Assembly: GCF_024197615.1 (NCBI RefSeq)
Contig: NZ_JAKUKE010000001.1
Location: 896,424 to 960,423, forward strand
Length of the DNA: 64,000 nt
Direction of reading: 5' to 3'
Origin: Desulfuromonas sp. KJ2020
GTDB taxonomy: Bacteria > Desulfobacterota > Desulfuromonadia > Desulfuromonadales > SZUA-540
The position numbers and the translations under genes were made by a program. The notes beneath the pieces are model-generated. The model was not told where the DNA came from and ran no database searches. It worked only from the letters and a program-made list of their open reading frames with translations. Below are positions 32,897-43,042 of the stretch, piece after piece. Numbering within the stretch: position 1 is the first letter of the stretch; each line of letters begins with the position of its first letter.

Positions 32897-33859
32897 ATGG
32901 AGTGCCCACAGTGTAAAACCAGTGTCTCCGCCAAGGCGAGGTACTGTGAACAGTGCGGCGTTAATCTGGAGCAAAATGCCGAATTTCTGCATGAGAAAGC
33001 ACTTGAGCTCTACCACCGTGGACTGATCGATGAAGCCTTGCATCTTTGGGACCGCGCTGTAGGTCTCAAGGAAGATTTCGCCAAGGGTTACTATTATAAG
33101 GGTCTGGCGCTTTATGACCGCGGTGACTTGCAGGATGCGGTAGACGGTTTCAACAAGGCACTGAAAGGTAGTGAAAAGAGTTTTCGCGTCTACTTCAAAC
33201 TCGGAATGGCCCAATACGGCCTGGGAGATCTCGACGCAAGCATTCAAAGCTATAACGAGGCGTTGAAGCTCAACCCCGGGAGCGCTGAAACCCATTATCG
33301 GCTCGGGTTGTCCTATCTGAGGAATTCGGACCTCGAAAAAGCCGAAAAAGCGCTGACTGAAGCCATAAAGATCAACCCCAAATATACTCGAGCCCTTTAT
33401 ATACTCGGTATCGTATTTTCACAAAAAGGGGACAACCAACAGGCCATTGAGCAATTTAAAACGGTCGTAGATATCAGCCCGTCCTATACTGCCGCTCGCT
33501 TCGATCTGGGGATGGCTTTCTACCGGGCGGGGCAATGGGATGAGGCGGCCGACCAGTTTCAGAAAACGACTGAAGCCAATGAACGTTTTGCCCCAGCTCA
33601 CTATATGCTGGGTGAAGTTTACAGAAAAACAGGACAATTCGACTCGGCCATCAGCGCCTACAATCAAGCAGTAAGACTCAACGCCAAGGATGTTGAGACC
33701 TATATTCGTCTCGCTGAGTGCAATCTGCAGCTCGATCTGATGGATGCGGCCAGGGTCGCTATCAGCAAAGCTTTGGAGTACAATCCGCAACATCGCGAAG
33801 CATTGTATCTGCAAAAACACTTGAAAGAAATGACCACGCCTCATAAGCCTGGTTTCTAA
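32897..33859 (+). CDS. Zinc-ribbon/TPR protein inside the nuo operon
   Basis: A 320-residue protein. An N-terminal zinc ribbon (MECPQCKTSVSAKARYCEQCG, four Cys) is followed by about eight tetratricopeptide repeats of 34 residues (about 34-310). There is no signal or membrane span. The start has a GGAGGAG site 25 bp after nuoG and the gene precedes nuoH by 60 bp on the same strand. It is not a known complex I subunit; an assembly or regulatory scaffold is plausible from position. Confidence 0.85.
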   Translation: MECPQCKTSVSAKARYCEQCGVNLEQNAEFLHEKALELYHRGLIDEALHLWDRAVGLKEDFAKGYYYKGLALYDRGDLQDAVDGFNKALKGSEKSFRVYFKLGMAQYGLGDLDASIQSYNEALKLNPGSAETHYRLGLSYLRNSDLEKAEKALTEAIKINPKYTRALYILGIVFSQKGDNQQAIEQFKTVVDISPSYTAARFDLGMAFYRAGQWDEAADQFQKTTEANERFAPAHYMLGEVYRKTGQFDSAISAYNQAVRLNAKDVETYIRLAECNLQLDLMDAARVAISKALEYNPQHREALYLQKHLKEMTTPHKPGF

Positions 33860-33920
33860 GTTAGCAGTTTTATTGTAATAAAGAGCACATCTTAATCGAT
33901 CAAGGAAGAGGATTGTCATT

Positions 33921-34958
33921 ATGCCTGAATTGTTGAGCCTCTCAAACAATGTGCCGCTGTTTCTTGCAGCTATGCTTGTCAAGATCCTAGCAGTGTTCGT
34001 GGTGCTGATTCTTATCGTCGCCTATGCAACCTGGGTAGAGCGCAAGGTGATTGGTCACATGCAGACCCGACTCGGTCCCATGCAGACAGGTTGGCATGGT
34101 TTGCTGCAACCGATTGCAGACGGGCTGAAGTTGTTCTTTAAAGAAGATATTATTCCTGCGGAAGCATCCAAGGTTCCTTTTGTCCTGGCGCCAATGATGA
34201 TCCTGGTGCCTGCCTTCATTACTGTCGCAGTTGTGCCCTTTGGTCCGGACATGGAGGTCTTTGGCTATCTGGTGCCCCTGCAGATTACCGACCTCAATGT
34301 GGGCATCCTGTATGTCCTGGCCATGGCTGGTCTGGGTGTTTATGGTATCGTCCTGGCGGGTTGGGCTTCCAATAGCAAATACTCGCTGCTTGGAGGAATT
34401 CGCTCTTCCGCCCAAATGGTATCCTACGAACTGGCCGCTGGGCTTTCTATTGTTGCTGTCTTTATGCTGGCTGAGACCCTGAGTCTGCGTGGTATCGTTG
34501 AGGCCCAGTCTGGCGCCCATCCCCTCTTCTCCTTCCTGCCGAACTGGTACATTCTGTCCCAGCCACTCGCTTTTGCCCTCTTTGTAGTAGGGTCTTTGGC
34601 TGAAATCAACCGGACGCCTTTCGACCTGCCAGAGGCCGAAACAGAGCTGGTCTCGGGTTTCTGCACGGAATATTCCTCCATGAAATACGCCCTGTTTTTC
34701 ATGGCTGAATATGCCAACATGGTGGTGATCTCCGCTATTGCAGCTACCCTGTTTCTCGGTGGTTGGGCCGGTCCCTTCCCTGGGCCAATCAATCTGCTGC
34801 TCAAGGTTTTTGCCTTCATGTTTTTCTTCATTTGGCTGCGTGCCACTATGCCCCGGGTACGTTATGACCAATTGATGTTTATCGGCTGGAAGGTGTTCAT
34901 CCCTCTGGCATTGGCAAACGTCGTCGTTACCGGCATCGTCGTTCTCATGATGCAGTAA
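33921..34958 (+). CDS. nuoH: NADH-quinone oxidoreductase subunit H
   Basis: A 345-residue, eight-span subunit linking the peripheral arm to the pump. ERKVIGHMQTRLGPMQTGWHGLLQPIADGLKL and EINRTPFDLPEAETELVSGF are the charged, quinone-site loops. Confidence 0.97.
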   Translation: MPELLSLSNNVPLFLAAMLVKILAVFVVLILIVAYATWVERKVIGHMQTRLGPMQTGWHGLLQPIADGLKLFFKEDIIPAEASKVPFVLAPMMILVPAFITVAVVPFGPDMEVFGYLVPLQITDLNVGILYVLAMAGLGVYGIVLAGWASNSKYSLLGGIRSSAQMVSYELAAGLSIVAVFMLAETLSLRGIVEAQSGAHPLFSFLPNWYILSQPLAFALFVVGSLAEINRTPFDLPEAETELVSGFCTEYSSMKYALFFMAEYANMVVISAIAATLFLGGWAGPFPGPINLLLKVFAFMFFFIWLRATMPRVRYDQLMFIGWKVFIPLALANVVVTGIVVLMMQ

Positions 34959-34985
34959 TTTAAAACCTGACACGAGGATAGGCCC

Positions 34986-35381
34986 ATGTTTAAAGAGTTT
35001 ATTAAAGGTCTCAGCATCACCTTCAAGCATATGCTGCCGGGAAATTCGACTACGGTTCAATATCCGAAGGAGAAGTTGCCCACTTCGGATCGTTTTCGCG
35101 GACTACATCGTCTGGTCCCGACGCATGAGCGGGAAAAGTGCGTGGCATGCTATCTCTGCCCGACTGTTTGCCCTGCAAAATGTATTACCGTCGAATCGGC
35201 TGAAAACGAAAAGGGAGAAAAATATCCCAAAGTTTACCAGATCGATCTTCTGCGCTGCATTTTCTGCGGCTACTGCGTAGAGGCTTGCCCCGTTGAGGCG
35301 CTGGAGATGACCGGTGAATATGAACTTGCCAACTACAAGCGCGAAAACTTCACCTTCACCAAAGAGCGACTTCTCAAGTAA
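34986..35381 (+). CDS. nuoI: NADH-quinone oxidoreductase subunit I
   Basis: A 131-residue subunit carrying two [4Fe-4S] clusters (N6a/N6b): CVACYLCPTVCPAKC and CIFCGYCVEACPVEA. It carries electrons from NuoG to NuoB. Confidence 0.96.
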   Translation: MFKEFIKGLSITFKHMLPGNSTTVQYPKEKLPTSDRFRGLHRLVPTHEREKCVACYLCPTVCPAKCITVESAENEKGEKYPKVYQIDLLRCIFCGYCVEACPVEALEMTGEYELANYKRENFTFTKERLLK

Positions 35382-35401
35382 CTGGTATAGGAGCTGAATC
35401 C

Positions 35402-35905
35402 ATGGAACTTCTCTTTTTCTCTCTGGTCGCCTTTGTCGCGGTCCTTTCCGGAGTGATGGTGGTGACTTGCAAGAGCCCTATCAATAGCGCTCTTTCGCTC
35501 GTCATGACCTTCGTGTGCCTTGCTACCTTCTACATCATGCTCAATGCTCCCTTTATGGCCGCGATTCAGATCATGGTCTATGCTGGCGCCATTATTGTGC
35601 TGATTATCTTTGTCATCATGCTTCTTAACCTTGGCACTGCTACCATGAAAAAGACCTCTCATAGTCTGGCCTGGTCAGGCCTGGTGGCCCTGCTTCTTTT
35701 TATTCAGGCTGCTGTCTTTCTCAATCGCAGCAATGTCACTGGGCAAGTCGGCGAGGTGACGGGAGAGCTCGTAAACCAGGTTGGACATACCGAACTTCTT
35801 GGTCTAAGCCTTTTCACCGAGTTTCTTCTTCCCTTTGAAATTGCATCGATCCTGCTCCTCGTTGCCATTGTCGGTGCGTTGGTGCTGGCCAAAAAAGAAG
35901 TATAG
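35402..35905 (+). CDS. nuoJ: NADH-quinone oxidoreductase subunit J
   Basis: A 167-residue, five-span membrane subunit with MVYAGAIIVLIIFVIMLLNL, the conserved third helix containing the pi-bulge. 20 bp after nuoI. Confidence 0.95.
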   Translation: MELLFFSLVAFVAVLSGVMVVTCKSPINSALSLVMTFVCLATFYIMLNAPFMAAIQIMVYAGAIIVLIIFVIMLLNLGTATMKKTSHSLAWSGLVALLLFIQAAVFLNRSNVTGQVGEVTGELVNQVGHTELLGLSLFTEFLLPFEIASILLLVAIVGALVLAKKEV

Positions 35906-35930
35906 TCACCAAAAGGACAGGAGATAGATC

Positions 35931-36233
35931 ATGATTACCGTTCACCATTATCTTGTTATAAGTGCAATCCTGTTTTCACTGGGCACTTTCGGAGTATTGA
36001 CAAGGAAAAATGCCATTGTCGTCTTTATGTGCATCGAACTGATGCTCAATGGGGTAAATCTTTCCTTTATTGCCCTTTCTCATTTTCTTGGAAATATGGA
36101 TGGCCAGGTCTTTGTCTTCTTTGTCATGGCTGTTGCGGCATCAGAGGCAGCAATAGGGCTCGCTCTTATGATTGCATTTTTCCGGAACAAAGAGTCCATT
36201 GAGGTAGAAGACTTTAACCTTCTTAAATGGTAA
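35931..36233 (+). CDS. nuoK: NADH-quinone oxidoreductase subunit K
   Basis: A 100-residue, three-span subunit. The conserved membrane Glu residues are in [14 protein letters not shown] and [14 protein letters not shown], part of the antiporter-like proton path. Confidence 0.96.
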   Translation: MITVHHYLVISAILFSLGTFGVLTRKNAIVVFMCIELMLNGVNLSFIALSHFLGNMDGQVFVFFVMAVAASEAAIGLALMIAFFRNKESIEVEDFNLLKW

Positions 36234-36276
36234 TTGCTCCCTGTACTATGGGTTAATCCGCTTAGAGGAGAGATAG

Positions 36277-38259
36277 ATGTACGACAAACTGTGGCTTATA
36301 CCATTCTTTCCCTTGCTGGGGTCCATCATTAACGGACTTTTCGGCTCGAAGATCAAGAATGAGAAGGTGATTGGGACCATCGGTACCCTGGCGATTGCCT
36401 CCTCCTTTGTGGTCTCAACCAATTACTTCCTTCAGCTTCTCAAAGACCCTGTTAAAGTTCATGAGAATGTGATCGCCTCCTGGATGTCCGTCGGCAATCT
36501 GCAGGTGGACTGGGGTTTTCTCCTCGACCCTTTGTCCGCACTGATGATCATGGTAGTCACCGGGGTTGGATCTCTTATTCATCTGTACTCCATTGGTTAC
36601 ATGCACGGGGAAGAAGGGTTTTTCAGATACTTTTCTTATCTGAACCTTTTTGCCTTTTCCATGCTGATGCTGGTACTTGGTAACAATGCCCTTGTCATGT
36701 TCATTGGCTGGGAGGGGGTTGGCCTCTGTTCGTACCTCCTGATTGGTTACTATTACCATAAGAAGAGCGCCGGAGACGCTGCCAAGAAGGCTTTTGTGGT
36801 CAATCGTATCGGGGACTTCGGTTTTCTGGTCGCACTCTTCATCCTGTTTTGGACGCTGGGCAACGATCATGGAGTATGGACCGTTAACTTTGTCGAGATT
36901 GCCAAGCACGGCCATCTTCTCGGAACCGGCAGTGTAGTTGTTACTCTCGTCACACTGTGCTTCTTCCTGGGTGCAACTGGTAAGTCGGCCCAGATTCCCC
37001 TTTACACCTGGTTGCCTGACGCGATGGAGGGTCCTACCCCCGTTTCGGCACTGATCCACGCCGCAACGATGGTTACCGCAGGTGTCTATATGATCGGCCG
37101 GATGAATGGTCTGTTCGCCATGGCTCCCGACACCATGATGGTTATCGCCATTGTCGGTGCGGCAACCGCAATTTTCGCCGCGAGCATAGGCCTGGCCCAG
37201 AACGATATCAAACGCGTCCTGGCCTATTCTACCGTCTCTCAGTTGGGCTACATGTTCCTGGCCATGGGTGTTGGCGCCTTCACCGCTGGTGTTTTTCACC
37301 TCATGACCCACGCATTTTTCAAAGCCTGTCTCTTCCTTGGCTCCGGTTCCGTTATCCATGCGATGCATCATGCCTATCATCATGCTCATTTGCATGACGA
37401 TGCGCAGGATATGCGCAATATGGGTGGACTGGCCAAAAAGATGCCTATCACCTATCTGACTTTTCTGGTCTCTACCATTGCTATTGCCGGTATTCCTGGC
37501 TTCTCAGGCTTCTTTTCGAAGGATGAGATTCTCTGGTGGGCTTTCGGCTCCACTCGCGGGCACTGGCTCCTTTGGCTGGTTGGCGCCATTGCGGCCGGTA
37601 TGACGGCCTTCTACATGTTCCGCCTCGTTTTCATGACCTTTCACGGGAAACAGCGTACTCATGTCAAGGCCAAAGACCATATTCATGAATCGCCCTTGGT
37701 TATCACCATCCCCCTGATGGTTCTGGGTGTTCTCGCTGTTTTTGGCGGCTATGTGGGTGTACCCGCCGTCATTGGGGAGCTGTTTGGTCACATCCCCAAC
37801 AAGCTTGAGCATTTTCTGGCCCCTGTCTTCGCAGCCACTCAGGAGGCCCACCATATTTCTGCTCACGGATCTCACGCTCTTGAGTTCGGGCTAATGGGGG
37901 TTTCCGTTGGTATTGCCCTCGTAGGTATTGTCGGGGCCTGGTTCTTCTATCTGGCCAAACCCGAACTGCCCGGCAAGTTCGTGGCCGCCTTCCAGGGGCT
38001 CCATCGTGCCGTATTCAACAAATGGTATGTTGACGAACTTTATGACGCTCTTTTTGTCAACGCAACCAAGAAGGCCGGTACCTTCTTCTGGAAGGGTTTC
38101 GACGTCATCGTTGTCGATGGCATTGTTAATGGTCTTGGCCGGATTGTTAACCTCTGCTCCAGAGGGCTGCGTCTTACTCAGACCGGCTTTGTTCACAATT
38201 ATGCCCTGAGCATGGTTGTTGGTGTCGTCATCATTGTTGGCTATTACGTCTTCAAATAA
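36277..38259 (+). CDS. nuoL: NADH-quinone oxidoreductase subunit L
   Basis: A 660-residue distal antiporter-like subunit. GWEGVGLCSYLLIGYY carries the key Glu, GKSAQIPLYTWLPDAMEGPTPVSALIHAATMVTAG is the family hallmark, and a His-rich loop (HAMHHAYHHAHLHDD) sits near residues 360-375. The C-terminus has the long lateral helix region. Confidence 0.96.
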   Translation: MYDKLWLIPFFPLLGSIINGLFGSKIKNEKVIGTIGTLAIASSFVVSTNYFLQLLKDPVKVHENVIASWMSVGNLQVDWGFLLDPLSALMIMVVTGVGSLIHLYSIGYMHGEEGFFRYFSYLNLFAFSMLMLVLGNNALVMFIGWEGVGLCSYLLIGYYYHKKSAGDAAKKAFVVNRIGDFGFLVALFILFWTLGNDHGVWTVNFVEIAKHGHLLGTGSVVVTLVTLCFFLGATGKSAQIPLYTWLPDAMEGPTPVSALIHAATMVTAGVYMIGRMNGLFAMAPDTMMVIAIVGAATAIFAASIGLAQNDIKRVLAYSTVSQLGYMFLAMGVGAFTAGVFHLMTHAFFKACLFLGSGSVIHAMHHAYHHAHLHDDAQDMRNMGGLAKKMPITYLTFLVSTIAIAGIPGFSGFFSKDEILWWAFGSTRGHWLLWLVGAIAAGMTAFYMFRLVFMTFHGKQRTHVKAKDHIHESPLVITIPLMVLGVLAVFGGYVGVPAVIGELFGHIPNKLEHFLAPVFAATQEAHHISAHGSHALEFGLMGVSVGIALVGIVGAWFFYLAKPELPGKFVAAFQGLHRAVFNKWYVDELYDALFVNATKKAGTFFWKGFDVIVVDGIVNGLGRIVNLCSRGLRLTQTGFVHNYALSMVVGVVIIVGYYVFK

Positions 38260-38305
38260 GTGGCGCTTAGATCTGCGATAGAAGTGAAATAAGGAGCGAA
38301 TTCCA

Positions 38306-39862
38306 ATGACCGAACATCTTCTCAGCCTGATGACCTTCTTCCCACTCGTTGGGATGCTGGCTCTGCTGTTCATTCCTAAGGAAAACAGCGGTTTGCTTAA
38401 AGGTTTTACGCTGGTGGTGACACTAATCACCTTTTTCATCAGTTTGCCGCTTGCTTTTGACGACGTTTTCAAAACCTCGGCTGCCATGCACTACACTGAA
38501 TTTGCGCGCTGGATTAGCGTCGGCGACTTTTTTCAGATGAACTACAATGTCGGTGTTGACGGAATTAGCCTGTGGCTGGTTCTTCTCACTACCTTCATTA
38601 TGCCCATCGCGATTCTTTCAACCTGGCAGGCTGTTGAAAAGAATGTCAAAGGCTATATGGCGGTCATGCTTCTGCTTGAAACAGCCATGCTGGGTGCCTT
38701 TATCTCCCTGGACCTCTTCCTCTTCTACATTTTCTGGGAATTGATGCTCATCCCCATGTACTTTATGATCGGTATCTGGGGTGGAAAAAATCGCATTTAT
38801 GCCGCTGTAAAGTTTTTCATATTCACTGCCGTTGGCTCGCTGCTCATGCTGGTGGCTATCATTTTCGTTTATTATCAGGCTACCACGGCCGGTTTGGCTG
38901 ACAACGGCTTCGCTATTGCCGACTTCTACAAGCTCTCCCTTGATCCCGCATTGCAGAAATGGCTTTTCCTGGCTTTTGCCTTCAGTTTCGCCATCAAGGT
39001 TCCCATGTTTCCGGTCCACACCTGGTTGCCTGACGCCCACACCGAAGCGCCCACTGCCGGTTCGGTAATCCTGGCCGCAATCCTGCTTAAAATGGGAACG
39101 TATGGATACGTGCGCTTCGCCATGCCTCTCTTTCCTGAGGCAACTCACCAGTTTATTCCCTTTCTGTCGCTGCTGGCGGTCATTGGCATCATTTACGGCG
39201 CTTTGGTAGCGATGATGCAGGATGACGTTAAAAAGCTGGTCGCCTACTCTTCCGTATCCCACCTTGGCTTCGTCATGCTTGGCATCTTTGCTCTTAATAT
39301 GCAGGGTGTGGCTGGCGGTATGCTGCAGATGATCAATCATGGCATCTCGACTGGTGCACTGTTCCTCATCGTCGGCTTTATTTATGAACGCCGACACACT
39401 CGGGCTATTGCCGAGTTTGGGGGCATTGCCAAGGTCATGCCGATTTTCGCCACAATTTTCATGATTGTGACGTTCTCTTCTGTCGGCCTGCCCGGAACTA
39501 ATGGATTCGTCGGTGAATTCCTGATTCTTATGGGCTCCTTTGAAAGCAAGTTGAGATGGTACGGAGTATTTGCCACTACCGGCGTTATTTTCGCCGCGGT
39601 TTATATGCTCTGGATGTTTCAGCGGGTTATGTTCGGCGAAGTCAAGAATCCTGAAAACGCCAAGCTTAAAGACCTGTCCATGCGTGAAGTTGTTCTTATG
39701 CTTCCGCTCCTGCTCTTTGTCTTCTGGATCGGTGTATATCCCAACACATTTCTTGAGAAGATGAACCCTGCCATCGAGCAGTTTATTGATCAGGTCAATG
39801 GTAAGCAGCAGGTCGCTATTGTGGAGCAAATTCAGCCTCAATATTTCGGCGAGCAAAACTAG
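38306..39862 (+). CDS. nuoM: NADH-quinone oxidoreductase subunit M
   Basis: A 518-residue antiporter-like subunit: FYIFWELMLIPMYFMIGIWGG (key Glu), KVPMFPVHTWLPDAHTEAPTAGSVILA and LKMGTYGYVRFAMPLFPEA. Thirteen to fourteen spans. Confidence 0.96.
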   Translation: MTEHLLSLMTFFPLVGMLALLFIPKENSGLLKGFTLVVTLITFFISLPLAFDDVFKTSAAMHYTEFARWISVGDFFQMNYNVGVDGISLWLVLLTTFIMPIAILSTWQAVEKNVKGYMAVMLLLETAMLGAFISLDLFLFYIFWELMLIPMYFMIGIWGGKNRIYAAVKFFIFTAVGSLLMLVAIIFVYYQATTAGLADNGFAIADFYKLSLDPALQKWLFLAFAFSFAIKVPMFPVHTWLPDAHTEAPTAGSVILAAILLKMGTYGYVRFAMPLFPEATHQFIPFLSLLAVIGIIYGALVAMMQDDVKKLVAYSSVSHLGFVMLGIFALNMQGVAGGMLQMINHGISTGALFLIVGFIYERRHTRAIAEFGGIAKVMPIFATIFMIVTFSSVGLPGTNGFVGEFLILMGSFESKLRWYGVFATTGVIFAAVYMLWMFQRVMFGEVKNPENAKLKDLSMREVVLMLPLLLFVFWIGVYPNTFLEKMNPAIEQFIDQVNGKQQVAIVEQIQPQYFGEQN

Positions 39863-39910
39863 GTCTCATAGCATACTTCCGTATAAAAACGCTTCCGAAG
39901 GAGCATTTCC

Positions 39911-41371
39911 ATGGAAAATCTGGTGCAACAAGCCATTCAGTCCGTTAATTTCGGGGCGATCATGCCATCACTGGTCTTGACCTGTTTTGGTATGGTGACC
40001 CTGCTTGTAAGTGTTTTTTCCCGTCGGGGGCAAACAACGCACGTCGCCTGGATATCTGTTCTGGGTATCATTGTCACCGGCTTCTATTCCCTGGCCGCAT
40101 GGAATAATCCCCAGACCGGCTTTTACGACAGCGTTGTTCTGGATAATTTTGCCACTTTTTTTAACATTACCTTTCTGGTCGCGGCCGGATTGACCATCCT
40201 GATGTCGGATGACTATCTCAAGCGTGAAGGGTATCCTATTGGTGAATATTATCCTCTGATTCTGTTTACCACCGCCGGTGCCATGTGGATGGCTTCTGGA
40301 AACGATCTGATGACCGTCTTCCTCGGGCTTGAGGTTCTGTCCATTTCCCTTTACGCTCTGGCTGGTTTGTTCCGTGGCCAAATCCAATCCAACGAAGCCG
40401 GTCTTAAATACTTTCTTCTTGGAGCGTTTTCCACCGGCTTTCTCCTTTATGGTATTGCCCTTACCTACGGTGTAACCGGTTCGACCAAAATTCAAACCAT
40501 TGCCGATTATTTTGCAGCCAATCCGCAGACCCTGACTAGCCCGATGGCCATTGCCGGCATGCTTCTCATCAGTGTTGGATTTCTTTTCAAGGTGGCAGCT
40601 GCTCCTTTTCATATGTGGACTCCTGATGTTTATCAGGGTGCCCCCACTCCCGTCACCGCCTTTATGAGCGCCGGCCCCAAGGCCGCTGCCTTTGCCGCTT
40701 TTATTCGGGTGCTCACTATCGGGATGGAAGGGATGGAGGCGGATTGGACCGCGCTTCTTTGGATTCTGGCCGTATTGACCATGATTGTGGGCAACTTTAT
40801 CGCCATCTACCAGACCAACCTTAAACGCATGCTGGCCTATTCATCCATTGCCCATGCAGGCTACGCTCTGGTTGGTCTGGTGGCAGCCAATGAAATAGGT
40901 CTCTCTGGCATCCTTTTCTACATGCTGGCCTACACCTTTATGAATATTGGGGCCTTTGCTATCCTTGTTCTTGCTGGTAAAACGGGTGAGGAAAACCTTA
41001 CTCTTCAAGGTTTTTCCGGACTCGGTTTTAAGCGGCCGATGCTGGGTGTAGCAATGACCATTTTCTTGATCTCCCTGATGGGCATTCCTCCTACAGCTGG
41101 ATTCGCTGGCAAATTCTATATCTTTGCCGGTGCCGTCAAGGCTGGGTACGTCTGGCTTGCCGTTCTGGGTGTACTGAATTCAGCTGTTTCGCTTTATTAC
41201 TACCTCCGGGTGATTGTTTATATGTACTTCAAGAATCCCGAAGAGGATTTCAGTTGGGTCAAGATTCATGCTGGAGCTGCTGTTTCAATCGTGATCGCCA
41301 TCGTCGGCGTTCTTTACCTCGGTATTTTGCCCGGGTCAGTTATGGAACTTGCGAAGCTGGCAACTTTTTAG
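39911..41371 (+). CDS. nuoN: NADH-quinone oxidoreductase subunit N
   Basis: A 486-residue antiporter-like subunit: FLGLEVLSISLYALAG, KVAAAPFHMWTPDVYQGAPTPVTAFMSAGPKAAAF and YSSIAHAGYALVG are NuoN signatures. Last gene of the operon; a strong terminator follows. Confidence 0.96.
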   Translation: MENLVQQAIQSVNFGAIMPSLVLTCFGMVTLLVSVFSRRGQTTHVAWISVLGIIVTGFYSLAAWNNPQTGFYDSVVLDNFATFFNITFLVAAGLTILMSDDYLKREGYPIGEYYPLILFTTAGAMWMASGNDLMTVFLGLEVLSISLYALAGLFRGQIQSNEAGLKYFLLGAFSTGFLLYGIALTYGVTGSTKIQTIADYFAANPQTLTSPMAIAGMLLISVGFLFKVAAAPFHMWTPDVYQGAPTPVTAFMSAGPKAAAFAAFIRVLTIGMEGMEADWTALLWILAVLTMIVGNFIAIYQTNLKRMLAYSSIAHAGYALVGLVAANEIGLSGILFYMLAYTFMNIGAFAILVLAGKTGEENLTLQGFSGLGFKRPMLGVAMTIFLISLMGIPPTAGFAGKFYIFAGAVKAGYVWLAVLGVLNSAVSLYYYLRVIVYMYFKNPEEDFSWVKIHAGAAVSIVIAIVGVLYLGILPGSVMELAKLATF

Positions 41372-41395
41372 TAACCATCTTTTTGAAATCTCGAG

Positions 41396-41422
41396 CCCCG
41401 GCTAACGCCGGGGTTTTTTTTT
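41396..41422 (+). terminator. Intrinsic terminator of the nuo operon
   Basis: CCCCGGC-TAAC-GCCGGGG stem followed by nine T, 25 bp after nuoN. Confidence 0.93.
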
Positions 41423-41518
41423 GGGGCATGCATCGTCCTGGTTAACTCGTTAATCAGGTTTTGTTATTGTTATCGGATCGATCCGCAAACCTGATGACAA
41501 CCCAATCCGAGGACCGCC

Positions 41519-42913
41519 ATGGCTATAGATGATATCCGGTCGTTTTTGCAGATATTGGATCATGAAGGAGAGCTTCACCATATAACCGCTGAGGTCGATT
41601 GGGATCAGGAAATTGCCGCCATTACCGACCGTATCAGTAAACGCGATGACGGCGGTCCTGGTTTAGTCTTTCATCAGGTCAAAGGTTATCCCATTCCCGT
41701 AGGCACTAATTTGTTTGGTTCTTTTCGACGAATGCAGCTGGCGATGGGGGGTCACGATGCTGATATGCTCGGCAAACAGCTTGCTGCAGCGATTCGTTCT
41801 GAACTGGGGTCTACCAGTTTTCAGAAATTAAAAGTTTTTTTGGAACGGGAGGATTTCAGGCCCCTCTTGGTTGAAAAACCTCCTTGCCAGGCGCACATAT
41901 TTGACAAAAGTCCGACGGTTGAAAAATACGTACCAGCGCTCAAAACCTGGCCAAAGGACGGCGGCCGTTATCTGACTCTTCCCTTGGTCATTACCAGAGA
42001 TCCGGAGTCGGGTCAGCACAACTACGGCCTGTATCGTGTTCAATTAACAAGAAACAACCAGCTCGCCATTCATTGGGCTCCTTCCTCGGATGGCGCCAGG
42101 CATCATGAGCTTTACCGCCAGCGCATGCAAAAAACCCCGGTCGCTATTACCCTGGGTGGAGCGCCGGCTCTCATGTATGCCGCCTGCGCCCCCGTGCCGA
42201 AAGGGTGCGATGAAGCCGCCTTTGCGGCCTTCCTGAGGGGGGAGCCGGTACCCATGGCGACCAGTCTGATTCACGGGCTTCGTGTTCCCGCGGGGGCCGA
42301 TTTCGTGCTGGAGGGCTATGTCGACAGGGATGAGACGGTGACTGAAGGTCCTTTCGGGAATCACACCGGCTTTTACGATATCCCGCAAAGGGCCGCTTTG
42401 TTTCGGGTGCATACGCTTACCGGCAGAGAGGACCCGGTATATACCTGCACCGTGGTGGGGCCGCCTCCCATGGAAGATTGCTATATGGCCAAATTTACCG
42501 AACGCCTTTTCCTGCCCCTAATACAAATGGATTATCCATGGATCGAGGATATCTATCAGCCAATGGAGGGAATTTTTCATCAGTGCACCTTTTTGTCCAT
42601 CAAGAAAAATGGTCCGGGTGAGGGTGCAGAGAGAATCAGGCAATTATGGTCGGGATCCTGGTGGCCGAGAGCCCGTCTGCTGGCTGTCTTCGACGAGGGG
42701 ACCAATCTGAGCGAAGGAAGTGGATTGTTGTGGCGCCTCATGAACTCGGTAAATCCTGGCACAGATATCCTGGTGAATGGGGATCAGGTCGGCATCGATG
42801 CTACGAGCAAAGTGGCAGGCGAGCCGGGTTTTGAGAGCGATCGAAACCCGATTAAGGAAAGCGCCGCCATCCAACAGTTGCTGGCCAGAAGGTGGGGTGA
42901 TTATGGTTTATAA
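41519..42913 (+). CDS. ubiD: UbiD-family decarboxylase, probably of menaquinone synthesis
   Basis: A 464-residue prenylated-FMN-dependent decarboxylase family member (EGYVDRDETVTEGPFGNHTGFYD and VVGPPPMEDCYMAKFTERLFLP are conserved). In the futalosine route the late ring decarboxylation is assigned to a UbiD homologue (called MqnL), working with a UbiX homologue for its cofactor. The neighbours (UbiA-like and UbiX-like genes, mqnE, mqnC) support that role. CGAGGA precedes the start. Confidence 0.88.
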   Translation: MAIDDIRSFLQILDHEGELHHITAEVDWDQEIAAITDRISKRDDGGPGLVFHQVKGYPIPVGTNLFGSFRRMQLAMGGHDADMLGKQLAAAIRSELGSTSFQKLKVFLEREDFRPLLVEKPPCQAHIFDKSPTVEKYVPALKTWPKDGGRYLTLPLVITRDPESGQHNYGLYRVQLTRNNQLAIHWAPSSDGARHHELYRQRMQKTPVAITLGGAPALMYAACAPVPKGCDEAAFAAFLRGEPVPMATSLIHGLRVPAGADFVLEGYVDRDETVTEGPFGNHTGFYDIPQRAALFRVHTLTGREDPVYTCTVVGPPPMEDCYMAKFTERLFLPLIQMDYPWIEDIYQPMEGIFHQCTFLSIKKNGPGEGAERIRQLWSGSWWPRARLLAVFDEGTNLSEGSGLLWRLMNSVNPGTDILVNGDQVGIDATSKVAGEPGFESDRNPIKESAAIQQLLARRWGDYGL

Positions 42914-43042
42914 AAGTTACGCGTCCAAGGAGAACCGAGAAGCCTAAGGGTCAGGTCAGGAAATCCCTTGTCTGCCGGTTACGGGCAGGTGTAGAATTCG
43001 CTTTTTGTCCACAAGCCAAAAGAATATAAGGTGACAATAATT

